DNA of 21,206 nucleotides, taken from Hyphomicrobium_A sp964620915. GTDB taxonomy: Bacteria > Pseudomonadota > Alphaproteobacteria > Rhizobiales > Hyphomicrobiaceae. The position numbers and the translations under genes are program-made. Where the stretch lies: positions 1-21,206 of the forward strand of contig CAZUKP010000053.1 of NCBI GenBank assembly GCA_964620915.1, read 5' to 3'. The notes below the pieces were generated by a model, which was given only the letters and a program-made list of their open reading frames with translations, was not told where the DNA came from and ran no database searches. Shown here piece after piece: positions 7,303 to 16,724 of the stretch (position 1 is the first letter of the stretch; each line of letters starts with the position of its first letter).

Positions 7303-7318
7303 CCGCGTCACAGCGCGG
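7303..7318 (+). repeat. Small hairpin in the accD-folC gap
   Basis: CCGCG (7303-7307) and CGCGG (7314-7318) form a 5-bp all-GC stem around TCACAG. No T-run follows. It may be a leader structure of folC or a weak attenuator; it could also be chance in GC-rich DNA. Confidence 0.2.
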
Positions 7319-7377
7319 ACAAACGGAAACAGGCCCGACCAGATCGGCATGTCCGGCGCGGCGAAAGGAAGGCTGAC

Positions 7378-8721
7378 ATGCCAACGAGCGCTCAGCTCCT
7401 TGCCGAATTAAAGCTCTTACATCCCCTGCTCATCGATCTTTCTCTGGGGCGCGTCGAACGTCTGCTTGCCAAGCTGGGCGATCCGCACAAGCGCTTGCCG
7501 CCATGCGTGCACATTGCAGGCACAAACGGCAAGGGATCGGTCACGGCGTTTTTGAAGGCAATGCTTGAGGCGTCCGGCGCGCGTGTTCACGTCTACACCT
7601 CACCGCATCTCGTTCGATTTCACGAGCGCATCGCGCTTGCTGGTCCGGATGGGCGGTGCGCCCCCATAGGCGAAGATGCGCTCATCGACGTTTTGACGCG
7701 CACGCAGGCGATTAATGGGGCCGACGACATTACGCAGTTTGAGATCACGACGGCAGCTGCGTTCCTCGCCTTCGCAGAGCATCCCGCCGATGTTCTCCTG
7801 CTCGAGGTCGGCTTGGGTGGCCGGCTCGATGCGACGAATGTCATAGATCGCCCGGTCCTTTCGGTCGTCACACCGGTATCGCTTGATCATTCCGAAAAGC
7901 TTGGCGGGACGCTTGCCAAGATCGCCTACGAGAAAGCCGGCATCTTAAGGGCTGGTGTGACGGCGGTGATCTCGCAGCAAGAGCCCGAGGCAGAGGATGT
8001 CATCCGAACGGAGGTTTCGCGGCTCGGGGCCAATCTGGTGATGTGGGGCGAGCACTTCGATGCCTATGAGCAGCGCGGCCGCCTCGTTGTTCAAAGTGAG
8101 CACGAATTGTTGGATCTTCCTTTGCCCTCGCTCGTTGGTTCGCATCAAATCGTCAACGCCGGCACAGCCGTTGCTGCCGCCCTTGAGCTTCGCACCTTGT
8201 TGCCCGCTTTGGGTATCGATGAACGAGCCATCGAGATAGGGCTTGCAGAAGTGCGCTGGCCCGCGCGCATGCAGCGTCTCGATGCCGGCCCGCTACCATC
8301 GCTGCTGAAGCCGGGCTCGGAACTTTGGCTTGATGGGGGTCATAATCCCGCTGCGGGTCTTGCGTTGGCGCAGACCGTTGCTGATCTCGAAGAACGTGCG
8401 CCCAAGCCGCTCTATCTCATCGTCGGGATGATGGGCCTTAAGGATGCAGGCGGATTTCTCATGCCATTCCGGGGGCTGGCCCGGCACGTCGTCACGGTCC
8501 CCATTCCCAGTGCGCATGAAACGCCACATGCGCCCGAAGAGCTTGCTGATGCTGCGCGCGCTCTAGGCATGGAAGCCGAGGTTGCAGGTGACATCGAAAC
8601 TGCGCTCCAACACGTCGACCAGCTCGATGCCGGCCCAAAGCGCGTCCTCATTTGCGGCTCGCTCTACCTTGCCGGCCATGTTCTCGGCCTTCAGGAAGGC
8701 GTCGAACCCCAGGCAAACTAG
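7378..8721 (+). CDS. folC: Bifunctional dihydrofolate/folylpolyglutamate synthase
   Basis: This 447-residue Mur-ligase-family enzyme adds glutamate to dihydropteroate and then to folates. The ATP-binding loop GTNGKGS is at 48-54, the folate-side TSPHL at 74-78, the lysine expected to be carbamylated is Lys186 in YEKAGIL, and the second-domain DGGHNP is at 319-324. HIAGTNGKGS and RLDATNVI are family hallmarks, and length is normal (about 420-450). The ATG at 7378 has a strong AAGGAAGG at 7365-7372, which fixes the start. It follows accD by 141 bases as in many proteobacteria and is the last + strand gene, meeting the trxA cluster head-on. All key residues are present. Confidence 0.96.
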   Translation: MPTSAQLLAELKLLHPLLIDLSLGRVERLLAKLGDPHKRLPPCVHIAGTNGKGSVTAFLKAMLEASGARVHVYTSPHLVRFHERIALAGPDGRCAPIGEDALIDVLTRTQAINGADDITQFEITTAAAFLAFAEHPADVLLLEVGLGGRLDATNVIDRPVLSVVTPVSLDHSEKLGGTLAKIAYEKAGILRAGVTAVISQQEPEAEDVIRTEVSRLGANLVMWGEHFDAYEQRGRLVVQSEHELLDLPLPSLVGSHQIVNAGTAVAAALELRTLLPALGIDERAIEIGLAEVRWPARMQRLDAGPLPSLLKPGSELWLDGGHNPAAGLALAQTVADLEERAPKPLYLIVGMMGLKDAGGFLMPFRGLARHVVTVPIPSAHETPHAPEELADAARALGMEAEVAGDIETALQHVDQLDAGPKRVLICGSLYLAGHVLGLQEGVEPQAN

Positions 8722-8750
8722 TGCGCCTTCCTTTGTCGGAATCGGCTGCC

Positions 8751-8784
8751 AAAAAACGGCCCCGCGAATGATCGCAGGGCCGTT
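8751..8784 (-). terminator. Terminator between convergent folC and trxA
   Basis: AACGGCCC (8755-8762) pairs with GGGCCGTT (8777-8784), continued after one C-A mismatch by GCG/CGC around the loop AATGAT. On the - strand the stem is followed by six T (the A-run 8751-8756), so it is a good intrinsic terminator for trxA. On the + strand the downstream bases are only mildly T-rich (GAATTGTCTTC), so it may stop folC transcripts weakly. Confidence 0.8.
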
Positions 8785-8806
8785 GAATTGTCTTCAGTCT
8801 TGTGGC

Positions 8807-9133
8807 TCAGGCCATGACGGATGAGTTTATCCAGTCCTCGAGCTTTTTCTTCTGCACGAGGGCACCGGTGTGTTGAGCGGCAACTTCGCCGTTCTTGAAC
8901 AACAACAGTGTCGGCATCGCGCGGATGCCATAGGTGCCAGTAACCTTCGGGTTCTGATCAACGTCGAGCTTCACGACCTTGACCTTGCCCTTCATTTCTT
9001 GGGCAACCTGTTCCAACGCTGGCGCCATCGCCTTACACGGCCCGCACCATTCGGCATGGAAGTCCACGAGTACCGGTACCGTGGACTTTAGGACCTCTTG
9101 CTCGAACGTGCTGTCGGAGACTTCATTCGCCAT
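8807..9133 (-). CDS. trxA: Thioredoxin 1
   Basis: This 108-residue cytoplasmic thiol-disulfide reductant has the active site WCGPC with Cys30 and Cys33, the buried Asp24 region (VDFHAEWC) and the cis-proline in AMPTLLLF. Length and fold are those of classical TrxA, and there is no signal peptide. The frame is open 41 codons upstream, but the ATG at 9133 gives the normal N-terminus and has AAAGGAGA directly upstream (9141-9148), so I place the start there. It lies 61 bases after addA on the same strand and is followed by a strong terminator. Whether it is only read from the upstream cluster or has its own promoter in the 61-base gap cannot be told. Confidence 0.97.
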   Translation of the reverse strand: MANEVSDSTFEQEVLKSTVPVLVDFHAEWCGPCKAMAPALEQVAQEMKGKVKVVKLDVDQNPKVTGTYGIRAMPTLLLFKNGEVAAQHTGALVQKKKLEDWINSSVMA

Positions 9134-9140
9134 GTGGTCT

Positions 9141-9148
9141 TCTCCTTT
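9141..9148 (-). promoter_or_regulatory. Shine-Dalgarno sequence of trxA
   Basis: AAAGGAGA on the - strand with 7 bases to the ATG. It is near-perfect and settles the start against the longer open frame that runs back into addA. Confidence 0.8.
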
Positions 9149-9194
9149 CGATGCTCCGCCCCGAAGTTCCGCGGGCATCCTTTCGAGCCGGAAG

Positions 9195-12100
9195 TTAGGA
9201 ATGCAACTGGCTAGCGTCAAGGTGACCAAGGTCGAAGTCCCAAAGCCGTGACGCATATTCGTCGAGCGTTGTTGTGGCTATAGGCATGATTCGCGGGGTC
9301 TCGGTCCACAACAAGGCCGCTTGTACCGTGCGTCCGGGGTAAATTTGCGCGATAGCCAAACGGTATGCGGCAAGTTGCAGAAGGTAGGCCGGTGCAACAT
9401 CCTCTGGCTTCGACGGGGGCGGCCTGTTGGTCTTGTAATCGACGATCAGCAACTCATTGCCCAAGTCAATGAGCCGATCGATGGTGCCGATGAGCTTTAG
9501 AGGCGGCGCGTTTGGCTTGGGATTGGGGATGAGCGCCACAATTGGCACCTCGGCACGGCTCTGCGGCCCAAACAGTGCGGCGAACTCCGACCCAGTCAGA
9601 ATGGCCAATGTCTCTTTGACGATCCCTTTGCGCACGTGTGGCGGGAACTCGATGCCACGTTTGTCGATGAAGTCGGTTGCCGCCTGTTTCCAGCTCTCGG
9701 CTGGAAGCGTCGGCAAGTGCTCAAGTAGCGCGTGCGTAAGGGTGCCACGCAGGAAGCGGTTCTCGTGCGTCAGTGCTATGGGCGAAAGAACGGGTGGCTC
9801 GTCCAGTCGGCCTTGGCGCGGAGGCCCTGGAAGCGGTTCGCCCGACGCGTCGGGCTCGTAAGCTTCCAGCCGCGAGGGTGCCAGCGGGATCGTCAGCGAG
9901 GGTTCGCGTGGTGCAGGCCGCATTGCCCAGGGCGGCAGCTGTACCGCGTCCGTGGCCTCAGCGATCGCATGCTTGCGCTGTTCGTGTGGTCCCGTTTGCG
10001 CCTCGTCGAGACGAAGGACTTGTGCGCCGTCGCTGCCAGTCACGGTGGTGAAGGTTTCGCGCAGCGTCTCGTCGATCAACTCGTACCAGCATCCCGGCCT
10101 GCGACCGCTCTTGCCCTCGAAGCCCGCAACGTAGAGCTGGTCGCGTGCCCGCGTCATGGCCACATACAGCAGCCGGTGACGTTCTTGCGCGTCGAGGTCG
10201 TTACGCTGCGTCTTTGCCTTCGCGACAACGGCAAGATTGCCGGTGCCCGGCACGCTCCACACGAACGGCTTCTCTTTCACCCCTTTCGGCAGATCGACAT
10301 CGGGTAGCTCCAGCAGCGCACCCCGGCCGCCCGAAGCGGTCGTGCAGGTGTCGGGCAGAAACACGATCGGTGCCTCGAGCCCTTTGGCGCCGTGTACGGT
10401 CATGACGCGCACTTCGTTGCGGCCCTGCTCCATGTCGCGCTTCACCTCTCGGTTCGCCTCGCGCAAATACGCAAGGAATCCGGTGAGCGAAGGCGGTGCC
10501 TGGTCGTCGTAGGCGAGCGCCAGGTTTAAGAACTCGTCGAGCGGATCGGCCGCTTCCAGTCCCAAGCGCGCAAGGAATTTCGCGCGGCCACCCTCGCGGT
10601 CGAGGATACCGGCGAAGAATTCGAACGGCGGGATGTAGTCTGCACGTGCGCGCCAGCGCTTTAGTGTCTCGACCGCGGCACCGAAGTGCGGTTTCTCGTC
10701 AGCCTTGTCGATCAGGGCTTTCCAGAGCGTGCCTTTGCGGGGCTTGCCATCGGCGCTGACCGCGAGTGCCAACAAATCGTCGTCGTCGAAACCGAACAGC
10801 GGGCTCTTCAAAACCTCCGCCAGTGCGAGGTCATCGTCAGGCAGAGTCAGAAAATCGCCCAGCGAGACGAGATCCTCTACAGCGATTTGTTCGGCGAGAC
10901 GAAGCCGGTCGGCACCGGCGACGGGAATATTGCGCGCCTTCAGGGCGGCCACCATTGGTCCGGCGAACGGCCGGCGCTTGCGCACCAGGATGAGGATGTC
11001 GCCCGGCTCGATCGGCCGGTTTTCTGAGGCGAGACGCTCGCCTGTGTCGATCCAATGCTGGATGGTGGCGGCGATGCGCTCGGCGAGCCGCAGTTGAGGT
11101 GCGCTTGACACACCCTCCTGCAGTGGCGCCCACACATCGGCGTCCTCGGCATCGCCGTGCTTCTCCGTCGGCCAGATCTCGACGCGGCCGGCTTGCCCCA
11201 AGCGATGCACACCATGGCGGATCACCGCCGCCTCGGCCGTGATCCCCGGTGTGCGATCCGGATCGGCGAAGACGTGGTCGACCGACGCGAGAATCGGTGC
11301 CACCGTGCGGAACGACAAATCGAGCGGGATGGACCGCCACGGCTGGCTTGCATTCTCGGTCAGTTCCGCGAACTTTTTGCCCATCTTCGCGAACATCTCT
11401 GGTGCGGCGCCCTGGAAGCTGTAGATCGACTGCTTCTCGTCGCCGACCGCGAACAGTGTGCGGGGCTCGCCACGCTTGCCCTCGGCCCCGAAAAATTCCT
11501 CCGCGATTGCCTCTACGACCTGCCATTGCTCGCGGCTCGTGTCCTGCGCCTCGTCGACCAGGATATGGTCGATGCCGCGGTCGAGCTTGAACAGCACCCA
11601 GGCCGCCCATTGCCTCTCGTGCAGGAGTGTCACCGTCTTGGCGATCAGGTCCTCATAGTCGAGCGCCGCGCGCCGCGCCTTGGCGCGGGTGTAGTGCTGG
11701 AGCACCGCGCCAGCGAGCCGGTGTAGCGCGATCGTCGCTGCGACGATGGCGAGCCCACGCCGCTCATCCAGCAACGCGACGAAGCGTTTTTGCGCGTTTG
11801 AGATTGCGTCGTCGAGATCAGGAAACGCGTTTTTGACCGCTTTGGTCATAAGACTGGCACGTCGCTCACCCTTGCCGGTGCAGAAGTACGATTCCAGCGC
11901 CGCTACGCGGGCAGGCAGGCTTTGTGACGCAAGAGCTGAAGATATCTGGCCTGTTGCCGTGACATCGGTTTTTTTATCGCTACCGCTCAGCGCATCGCGC
12001 AAGCGGATAAGCGCCGCATCGTCGAGGATCGTCGCCATCTCTTCAATCAGCTTGTCCTCGGTGATACCCGCGCGCACGCCCAAGGCATCGCGATAGATCT

Positions 12101-12791
12101 CTTCCACGGCGGCGAGTTCATCCGTGTGGTCACCGATTCTGATACGTGTGGCCTGCTCAAGCCAGCACCGCTCACTCAAGGCCTCGCGCAACAGCTCGTC
12201 GAACCGCTCATCGCCCGCGTAGCGAATGGCCATATCGAGCGCCCGTCCCGCAGGCGACGCGCGATCGGTTGTGGCAGTGCGCAACACCGCGTCGGTCGCC
12301 TCTCGCTGCAAAAGATGCGTCGTCGCGTCGTCCAGAATGGTGAACCCGGGTGCCACGTCGGCTTCCAGCGGAAAGCGCTGCAACAGCCGCTCGCAGAACG
12401 AGTGGATGGTTTGAACCTTGAGGCCGCCCGGCGTCTCGATCGCGGCCGTGAATAGAATGCGCGCACGCGCAATCTCGTCTGCCGATGGCGTGCGATCGCT
12501 TAAGTCTGTCAGGGCCGCAACGAGCTCGTCCTCCGGTAGCGTCACCCACTTGCCGAGCGTGTCGTAGACGCGCTTCGACATCTCCGCCGCGGCGGCCTTG
12601 GTATATGTGAGACAGAGGATGCGCTCGGGGATGGTACCCGCCAGCATGAGACGCAGCGCGCGTTGGGTGAGCACGTGCGTCTTGCCAGTGCCGGCGTTGG
12701 CGCTGACCCAGGCGGAGGTACGCGGATCGGCGGCATCGCGCTGGGCGCGTTTGGTCTGTTCCAGATCCGGCTGTGTCGAATTCACGCTCAC
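9195..12791 (-). CDS. addA: Double-strand break repair helicase-nuclease AddA
   Basis: AddA is the UvrD/RecB-like motor and nuclease of the AddAB complex, which resects double-strand breaks and loads RecA. Numbering from the GTG at 12791 (1198 residues), the Walker A loop ANAGTGKT is at 31-38, the Walker B DEAQD at 413-417, GDEKQS (motif III) at about 450-455, and VHGAKGLE (motif V region) at about 798. The C-terminal RecB-type nuclease domain has GTIDRL, the active-site DYKTN at 1118-1122 and the Q-x-x-x-Y signature just after. Both motor and nuclease look intact. The GTG overlaps the addB stop as GTGA, and GGAGGA stands 9 bases before it. A longer start at the GTG at 12821 would overlap addB by 34 bases and has no better signal. 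Confidence 0.96.
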   Translation of the reverse strand: MSVNSTQPDLEQTKRAQRDAADPRTSAWVSANAGTGKTHVLTQRALRLMLAGTIPERILCLTYTKAAAAEMSKRVYDTLGKWVTLPEDELVAALTDLSDRTPSADEIARARILFTAAIETPGGLKVQTIHSFCERLLQRFPLEADVAPGFTILDDATTHLLQREATDAVLRTATTDRASPAGRALDMAIRYAGDERFDELLREALSERCWLEQATRIRIGDHTDELAAVEEIYRDALGVRAGITEDKLIEEMATILDDAALIRLRDALSGSDKKTDVTATGQISSALASQSLPARVAALESYFCTGKGERRASLMTKAVKNAFPDLDDAISNAQKRFVALLDERRGLAIVAATIALHRLAGAVLQHYTRAKARRAALDYEDLIAKTVTLLHERQWAAWVLFKLDRGIDHILVDEAQDTSREQWQVVEAIAEEFFGAEGKRGEPRTLFAVGDEKQSIYSFQGAAPEMFAKMGKKFAELTENASQPWRSIPLDLSFRTVAPILASVDHVFADPDRTPGITAEAAVIRHGVHRLGQAGRVEIWPTEKHGDAEDADVWAPLQEGVSSAPQLRLAERIAATIQHWIDTGERLASENRPIEPGDILILVRKRRPFAGPMVAALKARNIPVAGADRLRLAEQIAVEDLVSLGDFLTLPDDDLALAEVLKSPLFGFDDDDLLALAVSADGKPRKGTLWKALIDKADEKPHFGAAVETLKRWRARADYIPPFEFFAGILDREGGRAKFLARLGLEAADPLDEFLNLALAYDDQAPPSLTGFLAYLREANREVKRDMEQGRNEVRVMTVHGAKGLEAPIVFLPDTCTTASGGRGALLELPDVDLPKGVKEKPFVWSVPGTGNLAVVAKAKTQRNDLDAQERHRLLYVAMTRARDQLYVAGFEGKSGRRPGCWYELIDETLRETFTTVTGSDGAQVLRLDEAQTGPHEQRKHAIAEATDAVQLPPWAMRPAPREPSLTIPLAPSRLEAYEPDASGEPLPGPPRQGRLDEPPVLSPIALTHENRFLRGTLTHALLEHLPTLPAESWKQAATDFIDKRGIEFPPHVRKGIVKETLAILTGSEFAALFGPQSRAEVPIVALIPNPKPNAPPLKLIGTIDRLIDLGNELLIVDYKTNRPPPSKPEDVAPAYLLQLAAYRLAIAQIYPGRTVQAALLWTETPRIMPIATTTLDEYASRLWDFDLGHLDASQLHS

Positions 12792-15700
12792 GATACCTCG
12801 TCCTCCGCGCTCGCGGCCCACTCCGCGACGCGCGCAAGATGCGCGTAGTCGTCGTAGTCGTAGTTGAAGCGCGCGCGGCGCAGCGCTTTATAGGGCGTCG
12901 CATCGTCGTCGTACGCGGCAATGAGGCGGGAAAGCTGTTGCAGAGCGTTGTCGGCAAGCGTTGCAACGTCGTCGGCTTTGACGGTGTGCTCCTCGCCTGC
13001 CGGCTCGCCGCCGGTCGCGCGAATGTAGTGCAGGGCGGCGACGCGTTGGTGCGCACCGATGCCAGTGAAGCCCGCTTCACCACTTGCAATCGCGGCTTCC
13101 AGCGGGAGCTGCGGTGCCAAGCCCAGCGTGACCGCTTTGTCATTCGGGACGACGCCCGTCTTGTAATCGATGATGACAATGCCATCATCGCGTTGATCGA
13201 TACGGTCGGCCCGGGCTGTGAGCGTGAACGGCCCACCCGGACCGGCCAGCACCAGCTTGCCGCCTACCTCCGCGGCGATGCGCGCCACACTTGTACGGCG
13301 TGCCGGCTCGGTCTCGGCGAACCAGTCGGCAAAGCGCTTGAAGCGAGGCAGCCAGAATGCGGCTACGCGAGGATTCTGCGTGTACGCGGCCATCACCTCT
13401 TCGGCGATCGTAGCAAGCTCTGCCTGCGTGTCAGCGGGAAGCGCTTCGGCATTGCGTTTGGCAAACACGCTCATGATTCTATGTACGATGGAGCCGCGCA
13501 GCGCCGCGCCGGGATCAGCACCCAGCTCCGGCAGCTTCTCCAACTTGAGGATGTCGCGCGCAAAGATCGCGTAAGGATTGGCAAGCCACGTTTCCACGCG
13601 CGTAACGCTCATCTGGCGTGGGCGCAGGTTCACGGGCGGGCGCGGCTCGGGCGCCTTGATGGGTGGGAGCCGCTCGACCGCATCGCGCGCGCGCGCCCAT
13701 CCAAGCCAGGGTTCGTCAGTCGTGAGCGCGTTCTTGAGGTCGAGCCCGTCGAGCAGCGCGTTGAGTCGCATCAGCCAGCGCGACGGCACCGTCGGCACGC
13801 CGTCGATCTTTTGCGCGCGCGTCAGATACACGCGTTCTGCGCCCACGAACGATGTGAAGTCGTGTGCGGCGTAGCCGATCGTCTCCTCCGGCGAGGGCAA
13901 TCCTAGCGTCTCGCGCATGGGTCGGTTGAGCCACGGGCCCGGCTCGGCTGCCTCCGGCCACGTCCCGTCGTTGAGCGAGCCCAGGACCATCACGTCGGTC
14001 TGCTGCAGGCGCGCTTCGAACGGCCCCCAGATGAACAGGCGTGGATGCACGGCGACGCGCTGGCGCACGTTCTCAGACCCAATCAGGCTGCGATAGAGAT
14101 CGGCGTAGTCGGCCGCGCGCACCTGCGGCGCCGTCAGGTTGAGATCCATGAGCCCGGTGAAGAACGTCGCCGCCGCTGCGCCGGCCTCGTCGCGCCACAG
14201 CGCTTCCGCCTCCGGCTCAGCCTCCTCGTCGGACAGCCGTGACAGCGCCTCTGCGCATTTGACGTGTGCCTCGGCGATCTTTTGGAGCGGCTGCTCGCTA
14301 CGTTCTCCAAACACAGCAGTGAGTGGCGCATAAGCTTCTTGCAGGCGCTGCACCAGCTCGTGAGCTTCTTTCCAGTCGTCGGGCCAGAGCCGCTGGACTG
14401 CCGTTTGCCTTCGCTCGCGGGCGCCGACTTCCTCTTCGGCACGAGTAAGTGCGCTCGCGATTCCGTCAAGACCGCGACCCAGATAAACATCGCGGAACGT
14501 GGCGATCTCCAACGCGCGTGCGGCTCGGCGCACGATGAAGGCATCGCGTCCCAGCCGGGTCAGCGGGTGCTTTAGCAGTGCCATCACCTCGACGGGGGCG
14601 AAGTCTTTGGTGATCGCGGCAATGACCAGATCGAGGAACGTCCCAGGAGGCGTCTTGGCGAACGGGCGCCCGGCCGAATCGTCGACGCGGATGCCCCACG
14701 CCTCCAGACGCACCGCCACGCGACGCGCCAGCAGACGGTCGGGTGATACGAGCGCTGCCGTGCGTCCCGGCGTTTCGGCTGCTTCGCGCAAGATCAGCGC
14801 CACGGTCTCCGCCTCATCTTGCGCCGACGGCGCCTCGATCAGACTCACACCCTCCAGCGCAGTGTGGACGGCCTCGCGATCGGCGACCTTTGTGTACTCG
14901 TGCCAGCGCCCGGTCGTGCCTGACGGGCGCATTGTCTCGGCGATCAGCGCGGCGCGCTGCGTCTGCGGGCGGCCAGGCTCGGTGCCGGCAAGTGTGTGCA
15001 CGTCCTTGCGCGCAAATCCCAGCCGGTCGATGAGCTTCTTCATGCCGAACTGAGGGTGCTCGGGATGGTTGGGCTTATCGGGATCGGCAGGCAGGATCTT
15101 GTTCCAGCTGTCCTCGTCGAGGTGATGGTCGAGACCGGGAAGCACGATGGCACCTTGCGGTAGCCCAACGACGGCACGCATCAACTCCACCGTCGCGGGG
15201 ATCGAGCCGGTTACGCCGGCGATGATGACGGGCCCGTCGGGCGGCGATGTGCTGAACCTCTCAGCCTCGGCAAGTATGGCTGCATTCCGCCGCGCGGCCG
15301 GCGACAGCAAACCCTTCTCGGTGAGATACGCGGGCCATGCCTCCGTCACGATCTTGAGGAATTCGATGGTGTCCTGCCAGTGCTCGGAGAACTCCTCCGG
15401 CACCAGCTCGCTCAAGCCGGAGAAGTCCACGTTCTCCGTCTCGACCATGTCCATCAGGCGGCACAAGTCTGCCGCAAGATTCGCGGCCTTGCTCGGCGTG
15501 TCGCCCGGTGCACCCTTCGCCGGTGCAAGGTCGCCCCCGGTTTGAGGGTCGTCCCTGCTCTTTGCCTTCGACCATGCGCCAACCAGCATGGTCAGCACCA
15601 GCCGCCGTTCGATCTCACTGACGGCAGGTGCCAGATCCATGTTGCTGGCGCCAAGTGCGCCGCCACGTACGAGTCCCGCAAGCAGCGTCAGCTCTTCTTC

Positions 15701-15991
15701 GCCCTCTGAGATCGGCCGGATGCGCGGTAGCATCATGGCCGTGCCGCCGCCGGCCTCGAGAAAGGCCTCCTGCATGGCGCGTGCTGCGCGACGCGTCGGT
15801 AGCAGGAGAGTGAATTCTGGTAGATCGAGCGCCTTTGGGGCCGGGCCTCCCGCGACAGGCAGGTCGCCCTTCAGAATGGCTGAGGCTGTGGCGCGAAGAA
15901 ACGCTTGGCCCGGCGGCACGGTGTAAACGTGAGCGCGGCCTCCGGCTTCCCCTAGCGCCTTTGCTGCGCCTGCCTCAAGCGGCGTCCTCAC
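12788..15991 (-). CDS. addB: Double-strand break repair protein AddB, alphaproteobacterial type
   Basis: AddB is the second subunit of AddAB. This 1067-residue protein has an N-terminal inactivated helicase fold and a C-terminal RecB-type nuclease with DYKTG at 942-946, preceded by TARADRID. At the N-terminus, where Bacillus AddB has a Walker A motif, this one reads PPGQAF without GK[T/S], so ATP binding is unlikely. The whole chain has only two cysteines, both in the N-terminal half. The four that hold the iron-sulfur cluster in Bacillus AddB are absent, and NPYAIFA at 805 stands where a cysteine would begin the domain. GTG at 15991 is preceded by AAAGGTGG (15999-16006, spacing 7) and overlaps the murU end by 17 bases, indicating translational coupling. 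Confidence 0.94.
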   Translation of the reverse strand: MRTPLEAGAAKALGEAGGRAHVYTVPPGQAFLRATASAILKGDLPVAGGPAPKALDLPEFTLLLPTRRAARAMQEAFLEAGGGTAMMLPRIRPISEGEEELTLLAGLVRGGALGASNMDLAPAVSEIERRLVLTMLVGAWSKAKSRDDPQTGGDLAPAKGAPGDTPSKAANLAADLCRLMDMVETENVDFSGLSELVPEEFSEHWQDTIEFLKIVTEAWPAYLTEKGLLSPAARRNAAILAEAERFSTSPPDGPVIIAGVTGSIPATVELMRAVVGLPQGAIVLPGLDHHLDEDSWNKILPADPDKPNHPEHPQFGMKKLIDRLGFARKDVHTLAGTEPGRPQTQRAALIAETMRPSGTTGRWHEYTKVADREAVHTALEGVSLIEAPSAQDEAETVALILREAAETPGRTAALVSPDRLLARRVAVRLEAWGIRVDDSAGRPFAKTPPGTFLDLVIAAITKDFAPVEVMALLKHPLTRLGRDAFIVRRAARALEIATFRDVYLGRGLDGIASALTRAEEEVGARERRQTAVQRLWPDDWKEAHELVQRLQEAYAPLTAVFGERSEQPLQKIAEAHVKCAEALSRLSDEEAEPEAEALWRDEAGAAAATFFTGLMDLNLTAPQVRAADYADLYRSLIGSENVRQRVAVHPRLFIWGPFEARLQQTDVMVLGSLNDGTWPEAAEPGPWLNRPMRETLGLPSPEETIGYAAHDFTSFVGAERVYLTRAQKIDGVPTVPSRWLMRLNALLDGLDLKNALTTDEPWLGWARARDAVERLPPIKAPEPRPPVNLRPRQMSVTRVETWLANPYAIFARDILKLEKLPELGADPGAALRGSIVHRIMSVFAKRNAEALPADTQAELATIAEEVMAAYTQNPRVAAFWLPRFKRFADWFAETEPARRTSVARIAAEVGGKLVLAGPGGPFTLTARADRIDQRDDGIVIIDYKTGVVPNDKAVTLGLAPQLPLEAAIASGEAGFTGIGAHQRVAALHYIRATGGEPAGEEHTVKADDVATLADNALQQLSRLIAAYDDDATPYKALRRARFNYDYDDYAHLARVAEWAASAEDEVS
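12796..12806 (-). promoter_or_regulatory. Ribosome binding region of addA inside addB
   Basis: On the - strand GGAGGACGAGG contains GGAGGA (9-base spacing) and GAGG (4-base spacing) before the GTG at 12791. It lies within the last codons of addB and supports the GTGA stop-start overlap as the addA start. Confidence 0.6.
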
Positions 15992-16712
15992 CCTCGATCC
16001 ACCTTTCCGCCTCTCTTAGTGCGTCCGGCGTGCCGACATGCATCCACAGTCCATCAAGGCGAACACCAAATAGCCGATTCTTTTTGATTGCCGCGTCCCA
16101 AGGTCGGTTGAGCGAGAAAGCGCCCTTAGGTGCGCCTTCGAACAACCGGGGATGCGCAATCGATACGCCGGTAAAAACGAACGGGGCCATTTGGCGTTCG
16201 CCCCGCCGCTTCAATCTGCCGTCTGAGTCCATCAGAAAATCGCCGCGGCCCTCATACCCCAAGCTCGTCACCGACGACGCCAGCAGCATCAAGGCGTCCA
16301 TTTTGTCGCTATCCCAAATCGCACACAGGCGGTTGAGATTGTTACCGATGCCCTCGACCCACACTGAGTCGGAGTTGTGAATCAAGAACGGATCCGCTCC
16401 GAGTTTGTGCAGGGCCCGCAAGACGCCGCCGCCGGTATCGAGCAGCGTACCGCGCTCGTCCGAAATCTCGATCTTCGGCTTCTTGCGCCCATTCAAGTGC
16501 GCTTCGATTGCATCGGCCTGATAGTGAACATTCACGACCGCGCGCCCGACCCCGGCTGCGGAAATTCGATCAAGAACGTGATCGATGAGCGCGCGCCCCT
16601 TAAGGCGGACGAGGGGTTTGGGCAGGTCGGCGGAGAGCGGGCGCATGCGCTTGCCGAGACCGGCTGCCAGAACCATCGCGGCTTCGGGCCGCCAACTGGT
16701 TGTCGTGCTCAT
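15975..16712 (-). CDS. murU: MurU-type nucleotidyltransferase (N-acetylmuramate-1-phosphate uridylyltransferase)
   Basis: This 245-residue nucleotidyltransferase has the sugar-phosphate signature AAGLGKRMRPLSADLPKPL at 16-34 (G-x-G-x-R then PKP), DTGGGVLRAL at 92-101, the metal-binding NSD at 113-115 and WMHVGTP ending at 229. MurU of Pseudomonas couples UTP to MurNAc 1-phosphate in the cell-wall recycling route that bypasses MurA. The preceding gene ends in an AmgK-like kinase domain, which makes that substrate, so MurU is the best call; a hexose-1-phosphate enzyme such as GlmU-like or RfbA-like remains possible from sequence alone. The ATG at 16712 lies 12 bases after the upstream stop with AAGG in between; an in-frame TTG three codons earlier is less likely. 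Confidence 0.85.
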   Translation of the reverse strand: MSTTTSWRPEAAMVLAAGLGKRMRPLSADLPKPLVRLKGRALIDHVLDRISAAGVGRAVVNVHYQADAIEAHLNGRKKPKIEISDERGTLLDTGGGVLRALHKLGADPFLIHNSDSVWVEGIGNNLNRLCAIWDSDKMDALMLLASSVTSLGYEGRGDFLMDSDGRLKRRGERQMAPFVFTGVSIAHPRLFEGAPKGAFSLNRPWDAAIKKNRLFGVRLDGLWMHVGTPDALREAERWIEGEDAA

Positions 16713-16724
16713 GGCAAACAAGCC

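Noticed and set aside
12208..13236. A 342-codon open frame on the - strand across the addB-addA junction
   Set aside because: It lies in another frame of two strongly supported genes and has an Arg-rich, low-complexity composition typical of frame-shifted GC-rich coding DNA.
12773..13906. A 377-codon open frame on the + strand opposite addB
   Set aside because: Antisense shadow of addB with no recognisable motif and no good ribosome binding site; GC-rich third positions create such frames.
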